Assembly (NCBI GenBank): GCA_949130495.1
Contig: OX422208.1
Coordinates: 394,404,561 to 394,468,560 of the forward strand
Length of the DNA: 64,000 nt
Reading direction: 5' to 3'
DNA from: Sambucus nigra
Taxonomy: Eukaryota; Streptophyta; Magnoliopsida; Dipsacales; Adoxaceae
Both the position numbers and the translations under genes were made by a program. The notes beneath the pieces were generated by a model, which saw only the letters and a program-made list of their open reading frames with translations, did not search any database and had not been told where the DNA came from. Positions 22,482-34,408 of the stretch are shown here, piece by piece; position 1 is the first letter of the stretch; each line of letters starts with the position of its first letter.

Positions 22482-22842
22482 TGGACACTAGGTATATACT
22501 TAATATTTCATATATATATACGACTTAGTTAGGATATCTATAGATAAACCTTAGAATTCATTAGAACTTTAGGGCTATTAGGGTAGGTGATGTTAATTCA
22601 GGAAGGTGGTGAGGAGTGGACCACGAGTAAGACGTGGGTTGGGATTAGATCCCTAGGAACGAGATTTATGGGGTCTCGAGAGGTTTGGTAGGTTTGGCCG
22701 TAATAGATGAGGCCTTTCTTAGAAATAGTGTTACGTTGGAACTTCTCTTCCGGGGAGTTAGAAGGACGGGTGGACCCTCACTCCTGAGCCCATGATAGTG
22801 AGCTCGAGAGTGGTTGTAATGGAGAAGCTTTTGCCAGGTCGG

Positions 22843-22990
22843 GGAGTAACGATACTGGAGCATAGACCCATTATTGATGCATCTCACAAGCTTAAAAATG
22901 TGGGAAGTATTAGTCCATGCTTGAATTAAAATTTCATCGTGGTAGTGATCACCTTAAATGGATAAGGCACTACTTCCTGGGCAGGAAATC
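22843..22990 (+). pseudogene. RNase H trace in LARD internal domain A
   Basis: In the direction of the element, DASHKLK (22877-22897) and, further on, CTTAAATGGATAAGGCACTA read like the RNase H blocks ASRKLK and [10 protein letters not shown] seen intact at 9700-9800 in the Tekay-like element. Frames are broken. Twin: 29642-29789. This shows descent from a gypsy pol instead of a gene-free origin. Confidence 0.55.
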
Positions 22991-23254
22991 TATTCTTTCT
23001 CGCTAGCAGCGAGTTGTTGCCATATGTCGTGGGAGAAATCGAGTTGGTGCTCGGAGTTCAGAAGGACTAGTGATTGGATATTTTCTCATTCGCAAAGGAA
23101 ATGCGATTTGGGGTAGTAGATGTGTCGAGTAAGAGAACCTTCAGAGATATTTATGTTGGCTTGAAAAGCCAAATGAAACGAGGATGACTCGGAAGACTCT
23201 GTAGCAAGGGCATTCCGGTCTGTGATCAACCATTTCACCTACTCGTGCGAAGAA

Positions 23255-23385
23255 GAGTGTCGGTGGAATGAAGAAGAGTATAGTCATAGACGTTTGCATT
23301 GAATTGTCAGCAGCGTTCTGGTCATGATCCTATTTAAAAATTGTAAATCGTTTGACCAGACTGTTGCATTTCCGGCCATTATGGA
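23255..23385 (+). pseudogene. Integrase-core trace in LARD internal domain A
   Basis: GGTCATGATCCTATTT and AATCGTTTGACCAGACTG (23330-23367) line up with the segment encoding GHDSIWVIVDRLTKVAHF in the Tekay-like element at 10495-10550. Upstream TGGAATGAAGAAGAGTATAG fits the WKWESISMDF segment. There are multiple stops. Twin: 30054-30184. Confidence 0.55.
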
Positions 23386-24225
23386 TGAACTTCATGTGGA
23401 TGAGTACGGCCCGCTCTTTATGGAGGAATGGTCGAACCGTGGGAGGTGCCTATTAAAATAGGGTAGACCGAGACTAGATTTTCGTGTCGAAAGTTTGATA
23501 CAAGTTTCCATGAAGATGGGTACCGTATGGAAATGGAGTATACCTTACCCCCCCCCCCCCCCCAACACGGATGAATGAATGGAGGAGGCCGGCTTAATGT
23601 TGAAAGGCGTATCTTTATTGTACGCCTTAGAGTACATGACTGACGGAGCAGTAGTGTGTATGGATGGAAATCCCTATACAACCTTGAGGCTTTTGAATGG
23701 CCTTATGGATCATTTCCTAAGGCATTGGCATTGTGAGTGGCCTAGCGTGGTCGGGTGAGTAATTCGCTTACTCGTTGGAAGGAACCAACGGGTAATATGT
23801 TCCTTGGACTTGGAGTGGTCTCGGGACATTTCTTTAAAGATTTGGCTTTTAAGCCATACACCTTGATGAGATACGTCAATGTGAGGATGAGTTGAATAGC
23901 GTTGGGGTTAAGTCGCTTAGAGTCGGTATGGGTACCCCGAGGGGAGATGTAACATGAATCTGGAGGTTGGGCGATTTGTGCTGAGTCATGTGGGCATCGT
24001 CTTCCGCCGTAGGAAGCTAGAATCGATAGTTAGCGAGGAACACTTTGTGCTATAATAGAGCACAATTGTTGTAGGCTGAGATCGATAGGGTCGATCTTGG
24101 TCCGGGTCCATTTGGGACGTTGCGTTAACCAGGGGTTTGTTTAGGATGTTAGAATCCTAGTTTAGAGTAGTATACCCTTTATGAGAGTTGGGTATGCCCG
24201 AATTTTGGGGGCAAAATTCCCTCTT

Positions 24226-24238
24226 AAGGGGGGGAGTA
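24226..24238 (+). promoter_or_regulatory. Polypurine tract, LARD copy A
   Basis: AAGGGGGGGAGTA directly precedes LTR 2. The twin is at 31025-31037 before LTR 3. Confidence 0.9.
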
Positions 24239-27105
24239 TGTAACAACCCTCGATTCTGGGAGGCTCATTTTATACTAATTTTACCGCATAAGGTAATTAT
24301 ATAAAATGTGGGGATTGGAGTAGATATTAAATTAATGAATTTGAAGTTAATATTTACTATTTTGATGCATATTTACTGTAGGTGAAAGTAAATATCATCA
24401 GGTTGCATGTTTGTAGTGTCAGGTATTTAAACTGACATTTTGATTTAAATGATATTGGAATTCGAAATAATTTATAAAATTTCCGGATGCCAGTTTAGAG
24501 GGTGTAGTTAGTCCCGGATGGTGCGAGACAGTCAAAATAAGTGTCCTATTGCATTTTTGCATTTCGGGCACTTTTACCTGGTTTTAGCTTATATGCGTAA
24601 TTGGGAGTCATTTTAATGTGGTGTTAACCATTTAAGTTGGGAATTTTAACCTAATCCATGATTTTAGTCTCCTAAATCCCTTATTTTTCCCCCATTTTTT
24701 GTCTTGAACAAAGAGAGAAAGGAAGAAGAAGAGAAAAGTGGAGAAAGAAGAGAGAAATGAAGATTGAAGATGGGAGATTGCTTCTACCACCATGAAATCT
24801 GAATTTACAACCATAGGCAAGTTTTCTACTTGCTAATATGTGATATAAGTTGAATAATTTGTATGATAGTTGTGTATTTGTATTTATGGATCACAAATGT
24901 AATTTATGGGATTTAAACCCTAATATTAGTTTTTGATGATAAAATGGTGAGTATTAATGGTTATAAATCATGTAGGATAATCTTTGGGTAGATAAAAGTT
25001 GTTGGTTGTGTTCAAAATGATAGAGATTTGAGATTTGGGTTTAGCTTTTGGAAGAAGGAAGAACCCTAGGTCTGCTACGACCGGTCGACCGCGGTCTCGG
25101 GACCGGTCGATCGGGCCTTCGTGGGAGGGCTTACTGCTTTCCTACAAAGGCATAAATTTTGAGCGCGGTCGACCGCGATTCTTTACCAGTCAACCGGCCC
25201 CTCTATTTTAAACTTTCTTCTTTTCTCTGTAGGCAAAACCTTGAGACGCGGACCGGTCCCCTGTTTTTCACCTTTAAAATCTTATTTTGTTTCCTAGATT
25301 TATTTTCTTCAATAGGGACTAGGATCCTTCTTGAATGAAGTAAATTTAGAGTTTTAGAGTCCTAGATGAATTAGCTATCCACCCTACTTTAGAAATAGGA
25401 TAGGGGGACTTTTCCGGGGTTATGACAATTAATGTTAGGGCATTCTTTCTTCTAGTTGACTAAAATAAGACAAGGAGATGTAGTATTACGTTTGAGAGAC
25501 CTTAGAAACTCAATAGAGCTATGATCCGTCTTGATGGTTTATAATAACTTCACAAGTAAATCTTGGGAGAATATATTGATATTTCATTTATTCATTGAGG
25601 TTGTAATACCGTTATGATATACGTATGGCTCCGGATAATAAGTTATATCATTTACAAATAAATTAAATGGAAAAAGGTTTCGGATATAAATGAAACATGT
25701 ACGTGGAAATGGTATTGATTTTAGTAAATGATAATTTACTTAATCATGAACTCGGTAAATGATAATTTACTTGATTCTTGAAAAATGATAAATAAAATGG
25801 TTGTTACACACCTCTCTAAATGACATCATAAGGGAAGTTTCCGCGCTTGGTGATGCCCCCTGGCTAGTGAATGCAGGGTGGATATAGTCCATAGGCCATA
25901 TGAGCGATTATGTTATATTTTTCTGCGCTGGTGAGGAGATTCCGGGTGTGGTATTGACACTCCCGCGGGCATATGGCCGCTTCCCGCCGTTTGCGTTATG
26001 AGCCCAGGTTGTCTTGTATAGATAGGCCCTGGAAGATGATGGTCATTTAGGGGCGCGCCCAGTGGGGAAACTCGGAGGGGCGGTCTTAGAATCGTTATAT
26101 GTATATTAATATAACTATTCGTAATCAAGTGGGACTTGATGTATGAGATATGCCATAAAGAGCATGATGTAGTGCCATAAAGAGCACGATGAAATGCCAC
26201 AAAGAGCATTTGTTGATAATAATATTCCTGCTAAGGAATGGTAATGCCAGGATGGGCATGTAATTAAAAGTAAAAGCCACAAAGAGCTTAAAATTGAGAT
26301 AAAAGCCATAAAGAGCTTATAGTTATAGATTTATTTTCCTGTTGAGGAATAAACTATGACATGAATCGGGGTATATGATAGAAGTTTTATTTATGTTAAT
26401 CTTTCCTTTCTCCTGCTTAGTTAAAATTAAACTCATGCTTTTCTTTACTGTCTTAACCTATGTTTTAGAATTGTGTAGATAGACTTTATTCTTCCTAGCA
26501 TGATAATATTCATAACTGTCATACTCTTTATTCATCTGGTAATCATATAGAACTGGGCCCTGACCCGTTTACACTTCTTGTTGCATATGCATCTTGTCTC
26601 TGCTCAGGTACTCCTCCGCAGGGATGCCTGATTTGAATTCCTATTCCGATGTCCTCGGCGAGCCGTGATGCATTGCGGGTATTACGGGACATTATTGGTA
26701 TAGACGTTTTCATTTTTGCATCCTAGTTAAGATCAAGTCCTTTATTCGGGCGAGGTGCCCAAGCTTTTGTAAATGTCTAATGTAATGTAATAAGTAACTT
26801 ATTGAACTTGTGTATTATTGGAGTTTCAGTTGGTGATCGGTATCATATTCGGTCTTTTTATTGTATTCTTGTTGTATTATTTATATAAGTCTTGGGGTTT
26901 CCCTTATCTTTCAGGAATTGGGTTGTTTGTTTTCATTTATTTACTTTCAAATCAAAGTTTTTGGCAACCCGTTTTCTGAAATATTGGGTGGTTATCCTGG
27001 ATACTCTATATTTTTATTGTGATGCTGAGAATGATTCCATCTATGATTCTGTTATATTGGAGTATTGGGCTGGCCACCCCCTATTTTGGTGAGCGGGTTG
27101 TCATA
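24239..27105 (+). repeat. LARD LTR 2 (middle, chimeric)
   Basis: Its first two-thirds share variants with LTR 3, while its last roughly 0.6-0.75 kb shares variants with LTR 1. The switch lies at about 26345-26490. It ends TCATA instead of TCACA. It lacks 25 bases in the third palindromic phrase (near 25252) and carries a putative leader intron (24817-26607). Confidence 0.93.
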
Positions 27106-30100
27106 GATGGTATCAGAGCATCAGGTTCTAGAGTCCTTAGGAATCTGTGTGGACGCCTTAAGTTTCAGCGTTGCTCATGATTTGGCATAAAGCCTTAGGA
27201 TTAAGATCGTTGGTTTCTTTGGTGAGATTTCGTTCTTCTGCCATGAGGTAGAATCTATAGAATCTTCTGCGCATTCGTGTGAGAACAGTGGGTTGATTGG
27301 AGAAGGGCGTCATGAGCAGGAACTACGAAGGACTGTAATTTGTGGTCGGGGATGAGGACCGCTTTGGAGGTCGCTCCCTTTTTGTAGCATTTTTTTTTGT
27401 CTTGCTACTACGGCCACTAATTTAAGTTGACGTAGTTTTCCCCTGTACCGCGAGAAGTAGAAAGTGGTACTGAGCTTGAGGTTTCAGGCGATGTTAAATC
27501 GAAGTGGAGAAGTGCCCTGAAGTAGGATTGAGGATAATCCTTCACCCGTAGGAGTAGTGTTGGGATGGTGAAAATGTGGTCGCCATATTCGTGGGTGCCG
27601 GAAGTTTGGCCCATAGAGAAGCCCGGTGGATACTTGCAATGGCGAGTTTCTCTGGGATAACTGGACTGAGGAGAAGGTGGATTCTCGAAGGTTCACAAAT
27701 GTTCGGCTAAAGACCGATGGGGAATAAGGTGTTGTACGGTTAGGGAGACCGTGCACTAGGAAATGATAGGCTCCAGAATAAGTGTCGTTAACACTTCTAA
27801 TGGAGTAAGATTCATGAAACCCCGTTGGTGGACATCCGCCTGGGGAGATTTCATTGAACTAAGGAAGAGGAGGCCGAGAGCGTGTCCTCTTTTACTGAGG
27901 AAGTAAGAGGGATTGTGTGGGCAATTGTTGTTAGCCAGTTGGATCAATGGTTAGGATATGGAGTCTGAGAACCATTAGTATTGACCCGGAGTGATTGGCA
28001 TAAATGGTTGGTGGGAATTCCGCCTTATTAGTGGGTGGTGTATTCCTTAGGATAAGACTTAGTAGTATTATATCTACTATAGATTCGGGTGTGTAGTTTG
28101 AGCTCGTTGTAGTTTTGATGCGATTATAGAAGAGTAATTAGATGACTTCCGTAGTAGGGGAGTTTTATGATTTCTTCACTCGTTATGAAACGAGTGATGA
28201 TATTTTAAAGGTATATGTGTTACATGTAATGTGTGGTATGAGTGTTCTATTTCTTGTTGCATTGTATGTGGTTGTTATGACTTATCTCCACGACCAACAA
28301 AGTTAAGTAGTAATGCATAGTAGGGGTTCCTTGTTTGAATTCCGCTTTTGCGGGACGCTCCATGCGTGAACCTTAACGGCGTTGGGAGTGGAGAGATGTC
28401 ATTTTCTTTTCTTTTAATTTATGTATTATACGCGAGTAAAGGTATTTTGGTTGGTTTGGGGTGATAGCAAGCAAATAAAATTGTGAGGCTATCTTACTTC
28501 TAGTTCAAAATGGAACTAGTTGTTCTATTATTTCTCCCCTGGATACAGGTTGAGACTTTATAGAGGTGAATCGAGGTAGGTAGGAGATTTTTTTATTCAT
28601 TTTATTACCTTGTGTGAGTGTTTGATTAATTGTTTGTTTGTCTTGTCTATGCATGTTACGCTTATCTCCATGATCAACTAGTCAAGTAGGCATGTGTCGG
28701 AGGGGTTCCTTGTTTGGATTTTGCTTCGGTGAGACACTCCGCCGCATGAACACTTAACGATGTTGTGATTGGAGAGACGCTATTCTTTTCCTTCTTGTTT
28801 ATTTTATTTATTTTGTTGTTAGATGTGGGATAGGAAGGATTAGCCGAGAATCACGTAGTAGAGTGATTAAGGGCTATTGAAGTGCGAGATAGAAGCACTG
28901 TATATAGTTCTCTCCTCTAATCGATGTGAGGGAGACTGAGATACGAAGTCGAATTTAGACTTCGGGTTATGCCTTGATAAGAAGGCTATTTGAAAAGATG
29001 TATATATGTTATGGGATAAAATTTGTGAGACTTCACAGAAAGTGAATGTCCAATCAGTTAAAATCTTTACCAATGCTGTGGTAAGACGTAGAAGTAGAAT
29101 TTTGTTGATATGATTGCAAGTTAAAATTTATTGATCCCGATTATGTGTTTTAGACCATCACATCTTAATGACCGACGATGCGAGGTAGTAGTGTAACGGG
29201 AGGGTTCCTTGTTTGGATTTCACCTCGGCGAGACGTCCCACGCATGAAACCGAGCGAACGTTGGGAGTTGAGATAGGTCTTGGACACTAGGTATATACTT
29301 AATATTTCATATATATATACGACTTAGTTAGGATATCTATAGATAAACCTTAGAATTCATTAGAACTTTAGGGCTATTAGGGTAGGTGATGTTAATTCAG
29401 GAAGGTGGTGAGGAGTGGACCACGAGTAAGACGTGGGTTGGGATTAGATCCCTAGGAACGAGATTTATGGGGTCTCGAGAGGTTTGGTAGGTTTGGCCGT
29501 AATAGATGAGGCCTTTCTTAGAAATAGTGTTACGTTGGAACTTCTCTTCCGGGGAGTTAGAAGGACGGGTGGACCCTCACTCCTGAGCCCATGATAGTGA
29601 GCTCGAGAGTGGTTGTAATGGAGAAGCTTTTGCCAGGTCGGGGAGTAACGATACTGGAGCATAGACCCATTATTTATGCATCTCACAAGCTTAAAAATGT
29701 GGGAAGTATTAGTCCATGCTTGAATTAAAATTTCATCGTGGTAGTGATCACCTTAAATGGATAAGTCACTACTTCCTGGGCAGGAAATCTAGTCTTTCTC
29801 GCTAGCAGCGAGTTGTTGCCATATGTCGTGGGAGAAATCGAGTTGGTGCTCGGAGTTCAGAAGGACTAGTGATTGGATATTTTCTCATTCGCAAAGGAAA
29901 TGCGATTTGGGGTAGTAGATGTGTCGAGTAAGAGAACCGTCAGAGATATTTGTGTTGGCTTGAAAAGCCAAATGAAACGAGGATGACTCGGAAGACTCTG
30001 TAGCAAGGGCATTCCGGTCTGTGATCGACCATTTCACCTACTCGTGCGAAGAAGAGTGTCGGTGGAATGAAGAAGAGTATAGTCATAGACGTTTGCATTG

Positions 30101-31037
30101 AATTGTCAGCAGCGTTCTGGTCATGATCCTATTTAAAAATTGTAAATCGTTTGACCAGACTGTTGCATTTCCGGCCATTATGGACGAACTTCATGTGGAT
30201 GAGTACGGCCCGCTCTTTATGGAGGAATGGTCGAACCGTGGGAAGTGCCTATTAAAATAGGGTAGACCGAGACTAGATTTTCGTGTCGAAAGTTTGATAC
30301 AAATTTCCATGAAGATGGGTACCGTATGGAAATGGAGTATACCTTACCCCCCCCCCCCCCCCAACACGGATGAATGAATGGAGGAGGCCGGCTTAATGTT
30401 GAAAGGCGTATCTTTATTGTACGCCTTAGAGTACATGACTGACGGAGCAGTAGTGTGTATGGATGGAAATCCCTATACAACCTTGAGGCTTTTGAATGGC
30501 CTTATGGATCATTTCCTAAGGCATTGGCATTGTGAGTGGCCTAGTGTGGTCGGGTGAGTAATTCGCTTACTCGTTGGAAGGAACCAACGGGTAATATGTT
30601 CCTTGGACTTGGAGTGGTCTCGGGACATTTCTTTAAAGATTTGGCTTTTAAGCCATACACCTTGATGAGATACGTCAATGTGAGGATGAGTTGAATAGCG
30701 TTGGGGTTAAGTCGCTTAGAGTCGGTATGGGTACCCCGAGGGGAGATGTAACATGAATCTGGAGGTTGGGCGATTTGTGCTGAGTCATGTGGGCATCGTC
30801 TTCCGCCGTAGGAAGCTAGAATCGATAGTTAGCGAGGAACACTTTGTGCTATAATAGAGCACAATTGCTGTAGGCTGAGATCGATAGGGTCGATCTTGGT
30901 CCGGGTCCATTTGGGACGTTGCGTTAACCAGGGGTTTGTTTAGGATGTTAGAATCCTAGTTTAGAGTAGTATACCCTTTATGAGAGTTGGGTATGCCCGA
31001 ATTTTGGGGGAAAAATTCCCTCTTAAGGGGGGGAGTA
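27106..31037 (+). mobile_element. LARD internal domain B (3,932 bp, non-coding)
   Basis: Exactly the same length as domain A and about 99% identical by eye. Carries the same primer site (27108-27119), hairpin modules B1-B3 (28283-28396, 28662-28779, 29152-29280), RNase H and integrase traces and C homopolymer (about 30347-30362). Many differences are C-to-T or G-to-A at CpG, as expected of methylated DNA. Confidence 0.9.
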
Positions 31038-33917
31038 TGTAACAACCCTCGATTCTGGGAGGCTCATTTTATACTAATTTTACCGCATAAGGTAATTATA
31101 TAAAATGTGGGGATTGGAGTAGATATTAAATTAATGAATTTGAAGTTAATATTTACTATTTTGATGCATATTTACTGTAGGTGAAAGTAAATATCATCAG
31201 GTTGCATGTTTATAGTGTCAGGTATTTAAACTGACATTTTGATTTAAATTATATTGGAATTCGAAATAATTTATAAAATTTTCGGATGCCGGTTTAGAGG
31301 GTGTAGTTAGTCCCGGATGGTGCGAGACAGTCAAAATAAGTGTCCTATTGCATTTTTGCATTTCGGGCACTTTTACCTGGTTTTAGCTTATATGCGTAAT
31401 TGGGAGTCATTTTAATGTGGTGTTAACCATTTAAGTTGGGAATTTTAACCTAATCCACGATTTTAGTCTCCTAAATCCCTTATTTTTCCCCCATTTTATG
31501 TCTTGAACAAAGAGAGAAAGGAAGAAGAAGAGAAAAGTGGAGAAAGAAGAGAGAAATGAAGATTGAAGATGGGAGATTGCTTCTACCACCATGAAATCTG
31601 AATTTACAACCATAGGCAAGTTTTCTACTTGCTAATATGTGATATAAGTTGAATAATTTGTATGATAGTTGTGTATTTGCATTTATGGATCACAAATGTA
31701 ATTTATGGGATTTAAACCCTAATATTAGTTTTTGATGATTAAATGGTGAGTATTAATGGTTATAAATCATGTAGGATAATCTTTGGGTAGATAAAAGTTG
31801 TTGGTTGTGTTCAAAATGATAGAGATTTGAGATTTGGGTTTAGCTTTTGGAAGAAGGAAGAACCCTAGGTCTGCTACGACCGGTCGACCGCGGTCTCGGG
31901 ACCGGTCGACCGGGCCTTCGTGGGAGGGCTTACTGCTTTCCTACAAAGGCATAAATTTTGAGCGCGGTCGACCGCGATTCTTTACCAGTCAACCGGCCCC
32001 TCTATTTTAAACTTTCTTCTTTTCTCTGTAGGCAAAACCTTGAGACGCGGTCGACCGCGGTCTTGGGACCGGTCGACCGGTCCCCTGTTTTTCACCTTTA
32101 AAATCTTATTTTGTTTCCTAGATTTATTTTCTTCAATAGGGTCTAGGATCCTTCTTGAATGAAGTAAATTTAGAGTTTTAGAGTCCTAGATGAATTAGCT
32201 ATCCACCCTACTTTAGAAATAGGATAGGGGGACTTTTCCGGGGTTATGCCAATTAATGTTAGGGCATTCTTTCTTCTAGTTGACTAAAATAAGACAAGGA
32301 GATGTAGTATTGCGTTTGAGAGACCTTAGAAGCTCAATAGAGCTATGATCCGTCTTGATGGTTTATAATAACTTCACAAGTAAATCTTGGGAGAATATAT
32401 TGATATTTCATTTATTCATTGAGGTTGTAATACCGTTATGATATACGTATGGCTCCGGATAATAAGTTATATCATTTACAAATAAAGTAAATGGAAAAAG
32501 GTTTCGGATATAAATGAAACATGTACGTGGAAATGGTATTGATTTTAGTAAATGATAATTTACTTAATCATGAACTCGGTAAATGATAATTTACTTGATT
32601 CTTGAAAAATGATAAATAAAATGGTTGTTACACACCTCTCTAAATGACATCATAAGGGAAGTTCGCGCGCTTGGTGATGCCCCCTGGCTAGTGAATGCAG
32701 GGTGGATATAGTCCATAGGCCATATGAGCGATTATGTTATATTTTTCTGCGCTGGTGAGGAGATTCCGGGTGTGGTCTTTACTCTCCCGCATGCATATGG
32801 CCGCTTCCCGACGTTTGCGTTATGAGCCCAGGTTGTCTTGTATAGATAGGCCCTGAAAGATGATGGTCATTTAGGGGCGCGCCTAGTGGGGAAACTCGGA
32901 GGGGCGGTCTTAGAATCGTTATATGTATATTAATATAACTATTCATAATCAAGTGGGACTTTATGTATGAGATATGCCATAAAGAGCATGATGTAGTGCC
33001 ATAAAGAGCACGATGAAATGCCACAAAGAGCATTTGTTGATAATAATATTCCTGCTAAGGAATGGTAATGCCAGGATGGGCATGTAATTAAAAGTAAAAG
33101 CCACAAAGAGCTTAAAATTGAGATAAAATCCATAAAGAGCTTATAGTTATAGATTTATTTTCCTGTTGAGGAATAAACTATGACATGAATCGGGGTATAT
33201 GATAGAAGTTTTATTTATGTTAATCTTTCCTTTCTCCTGCTTAGTTAAAATTAAACTCATGCTTTTCTTTACTGTCTTAACCTATGTTTTAGAATTGTGT
33301 AGATAGACTTTATTCTTCCTTGCATGATAATATTCATAACTGTCATACTCTTTATTCATCTGGTAATCATATAGAACCGGGCCCTGACTCGTTTACACTT
33401 CTTGTTGCATATGCATCTTATCTCTGCTCAGGTACTCCTCTGCAGGGATGCCTGATTTGAATTCCTATTCCGATGTCCTCGGCGAGCCGTGAAGCATTGC
33501 GGGTATTACGGGACACCATTGGTATAGACATTTTCATTTTTGCATCCTAGTTAAGATCAAGTACTTTATTCGGGCGAGGTGCCAAAGCTTTTGTAAATGT
33601 CTAATGTAATGTAATAAGTAACTTATTGAACTTGTGTATTATTGAAGTTTCAGTTGGTGACCGGTATCATATTCGGTCTTTTTATTGTATTCTTGTTGTA
33701 TTATTTATATAAGTCTTGGGGTTTCCCTTATCTTTCAGGAATTGGGTTGTTTGTTTTCATTTATTTACTTTCAAATCAAAGTTTTTGGCAACCCGTTTTC
33801 TGAAATATTGGGTGGTTATCCTGGATACTCTATATTTTTATTGTGATGCTGAGAATGATTCCGTTATATTGGAGTATTGGGCTGGCCACCCCCTATTTTG
33901 GTGAGCGGGTTGTCACA
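31038..33917 (+). repeat. LARD LTR 3 (outer right)
   Basis: Starts TGTAACAACCCTCGATTC and ends GCGGGTTGTCACA, followed by the CTAAG duplication. It lacks a 12-base segment near 33860 that LTRs 1 and 2 have (ATCTATGATTCT). Contains phrase cluster 31878-32086, 12-mer cluster 32976-33140 and putative intron 31616-33431. Confidence 0.94.
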
Positions 33918-33922
33918 CTAAG

Positions 33923-34318
33923 TTGGCACTACCTTGGTTGTTCAGTTAGATTCAGTTGTTGTAGAGTCGTTTAGTTTTTTCCTTGGCTTATCATCTGTAT
34001 TGACCAAACTCATCCATTTACACTTGTATATCTGTAATGTGTATTTAAACATTGGAATTAGTGGAGTTGGGTGTGTGCGAGGTCCTTGAACTATGGGACC
34101 TGGGGTTTTCCTCTTTGTTGGTTTCCCCATGAATAAATATTGCATTCTTATCTACTTTTCCTCACCCCATTATAATTTATTTTTATTTTGGAAACATCAT
34201 CATAAATCTCTTCTTATTTTTGTGTGTTTATTATTGTTTCTATCAAACTTTAAGAACTAGATTATAAAAGAGTTTTTATTTAATAACTAAAACACTTTAG
34301 GGTGATTAGATTATTTCA
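33923..34318 (+). repeat. SIRE-like element 1, 5' LTR, right part
   Basis: Continues the LTR interrupted at 17411; matches 41520-41920 (TGGTTGTTCAGTTAGATTC, TAATAACTAAAA, GGGTGATT). Ends TTATTTCA two bases before the primer site. Confidence 0.9.
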
Positions 34319-34320
34319 AG

Positions 34321-34332
34321 TGGTATCAAAGA
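34321..34332 (+). promoter_or_regulatory. Degenerate initiator-Met primer-binding site, SIRE-like element 1
   Basis: TGGTATCAAAGA differs from the standard TGGTATCAGAGC at two positions, consistent with the age of this copy. Confidence 0.8.
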
Positions 34333-34408
34333 TTCGGGATTCACTTTTTAAAAGTCTTTATTCCTCAAAGATCCTCAACTATTGTATTTTAAAAATCAAT
34401 CTTTTATT

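Larger units (their letters stand above)
20307..24238 (+). mobile_element. LARD internal domain A (3,932 bp, non-coding)
   Basis: Runs from the primer site to the polypurine tract. The first 150 bases after the primer resemble those of the Tekay-like element (shared ATCAGGTTCTAG, TTTCAGCGTTGCT). No frame longer than about 90 codons exists, and the small frames present are not conserved genes. It contains three hairpin modules (21484-22481), an RNase H trace (22843-22990), an integrase trace (23255-23385) and a C homopolymer near 23550. The 3' end (GAATTTTGGGGGCAAAATTC before the purine tract) matches the usual gypsy internal end. Confidence 0.9.
17407..33922 (+). mobile_element. Compound LARD-type element: LTR-internal-LTR-internal-LTR, target duplication CTAAG
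   Basis: The element proper is 17412-33917 (16,506 bp), flanked by perfect CTAAG duplications (17407-17411, 33918-33922) inside the SIRE-like 5' LTR. Three LTRs of 2,895, 2,867 and 2,880 bp alternate with two internal domains of exactly 3,932 bp each. No functional gag or pol is present, only traces of RNase H and integrase, so it matches the LARD class (large retrotransposon derivatives, non-autonomous). One insertion site with three LTRs is explained by unequal crossover between LTRs of two alleles or sister chromatids. Primer site, polypurine tract and post-primer sequence resemble the Tekay-like element at 4 kb, which suggests a Tekay-like helper. Confidence 0.93.

Noticed and set aside
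20624..23681. Small minus-strand frames present in both LARD internal domains
   Set aside because: They recur because the whole domain is duplicated. They overlap the hairpin modules or the plus-strand RNase H and integrase traces, and no motif is recognisable.
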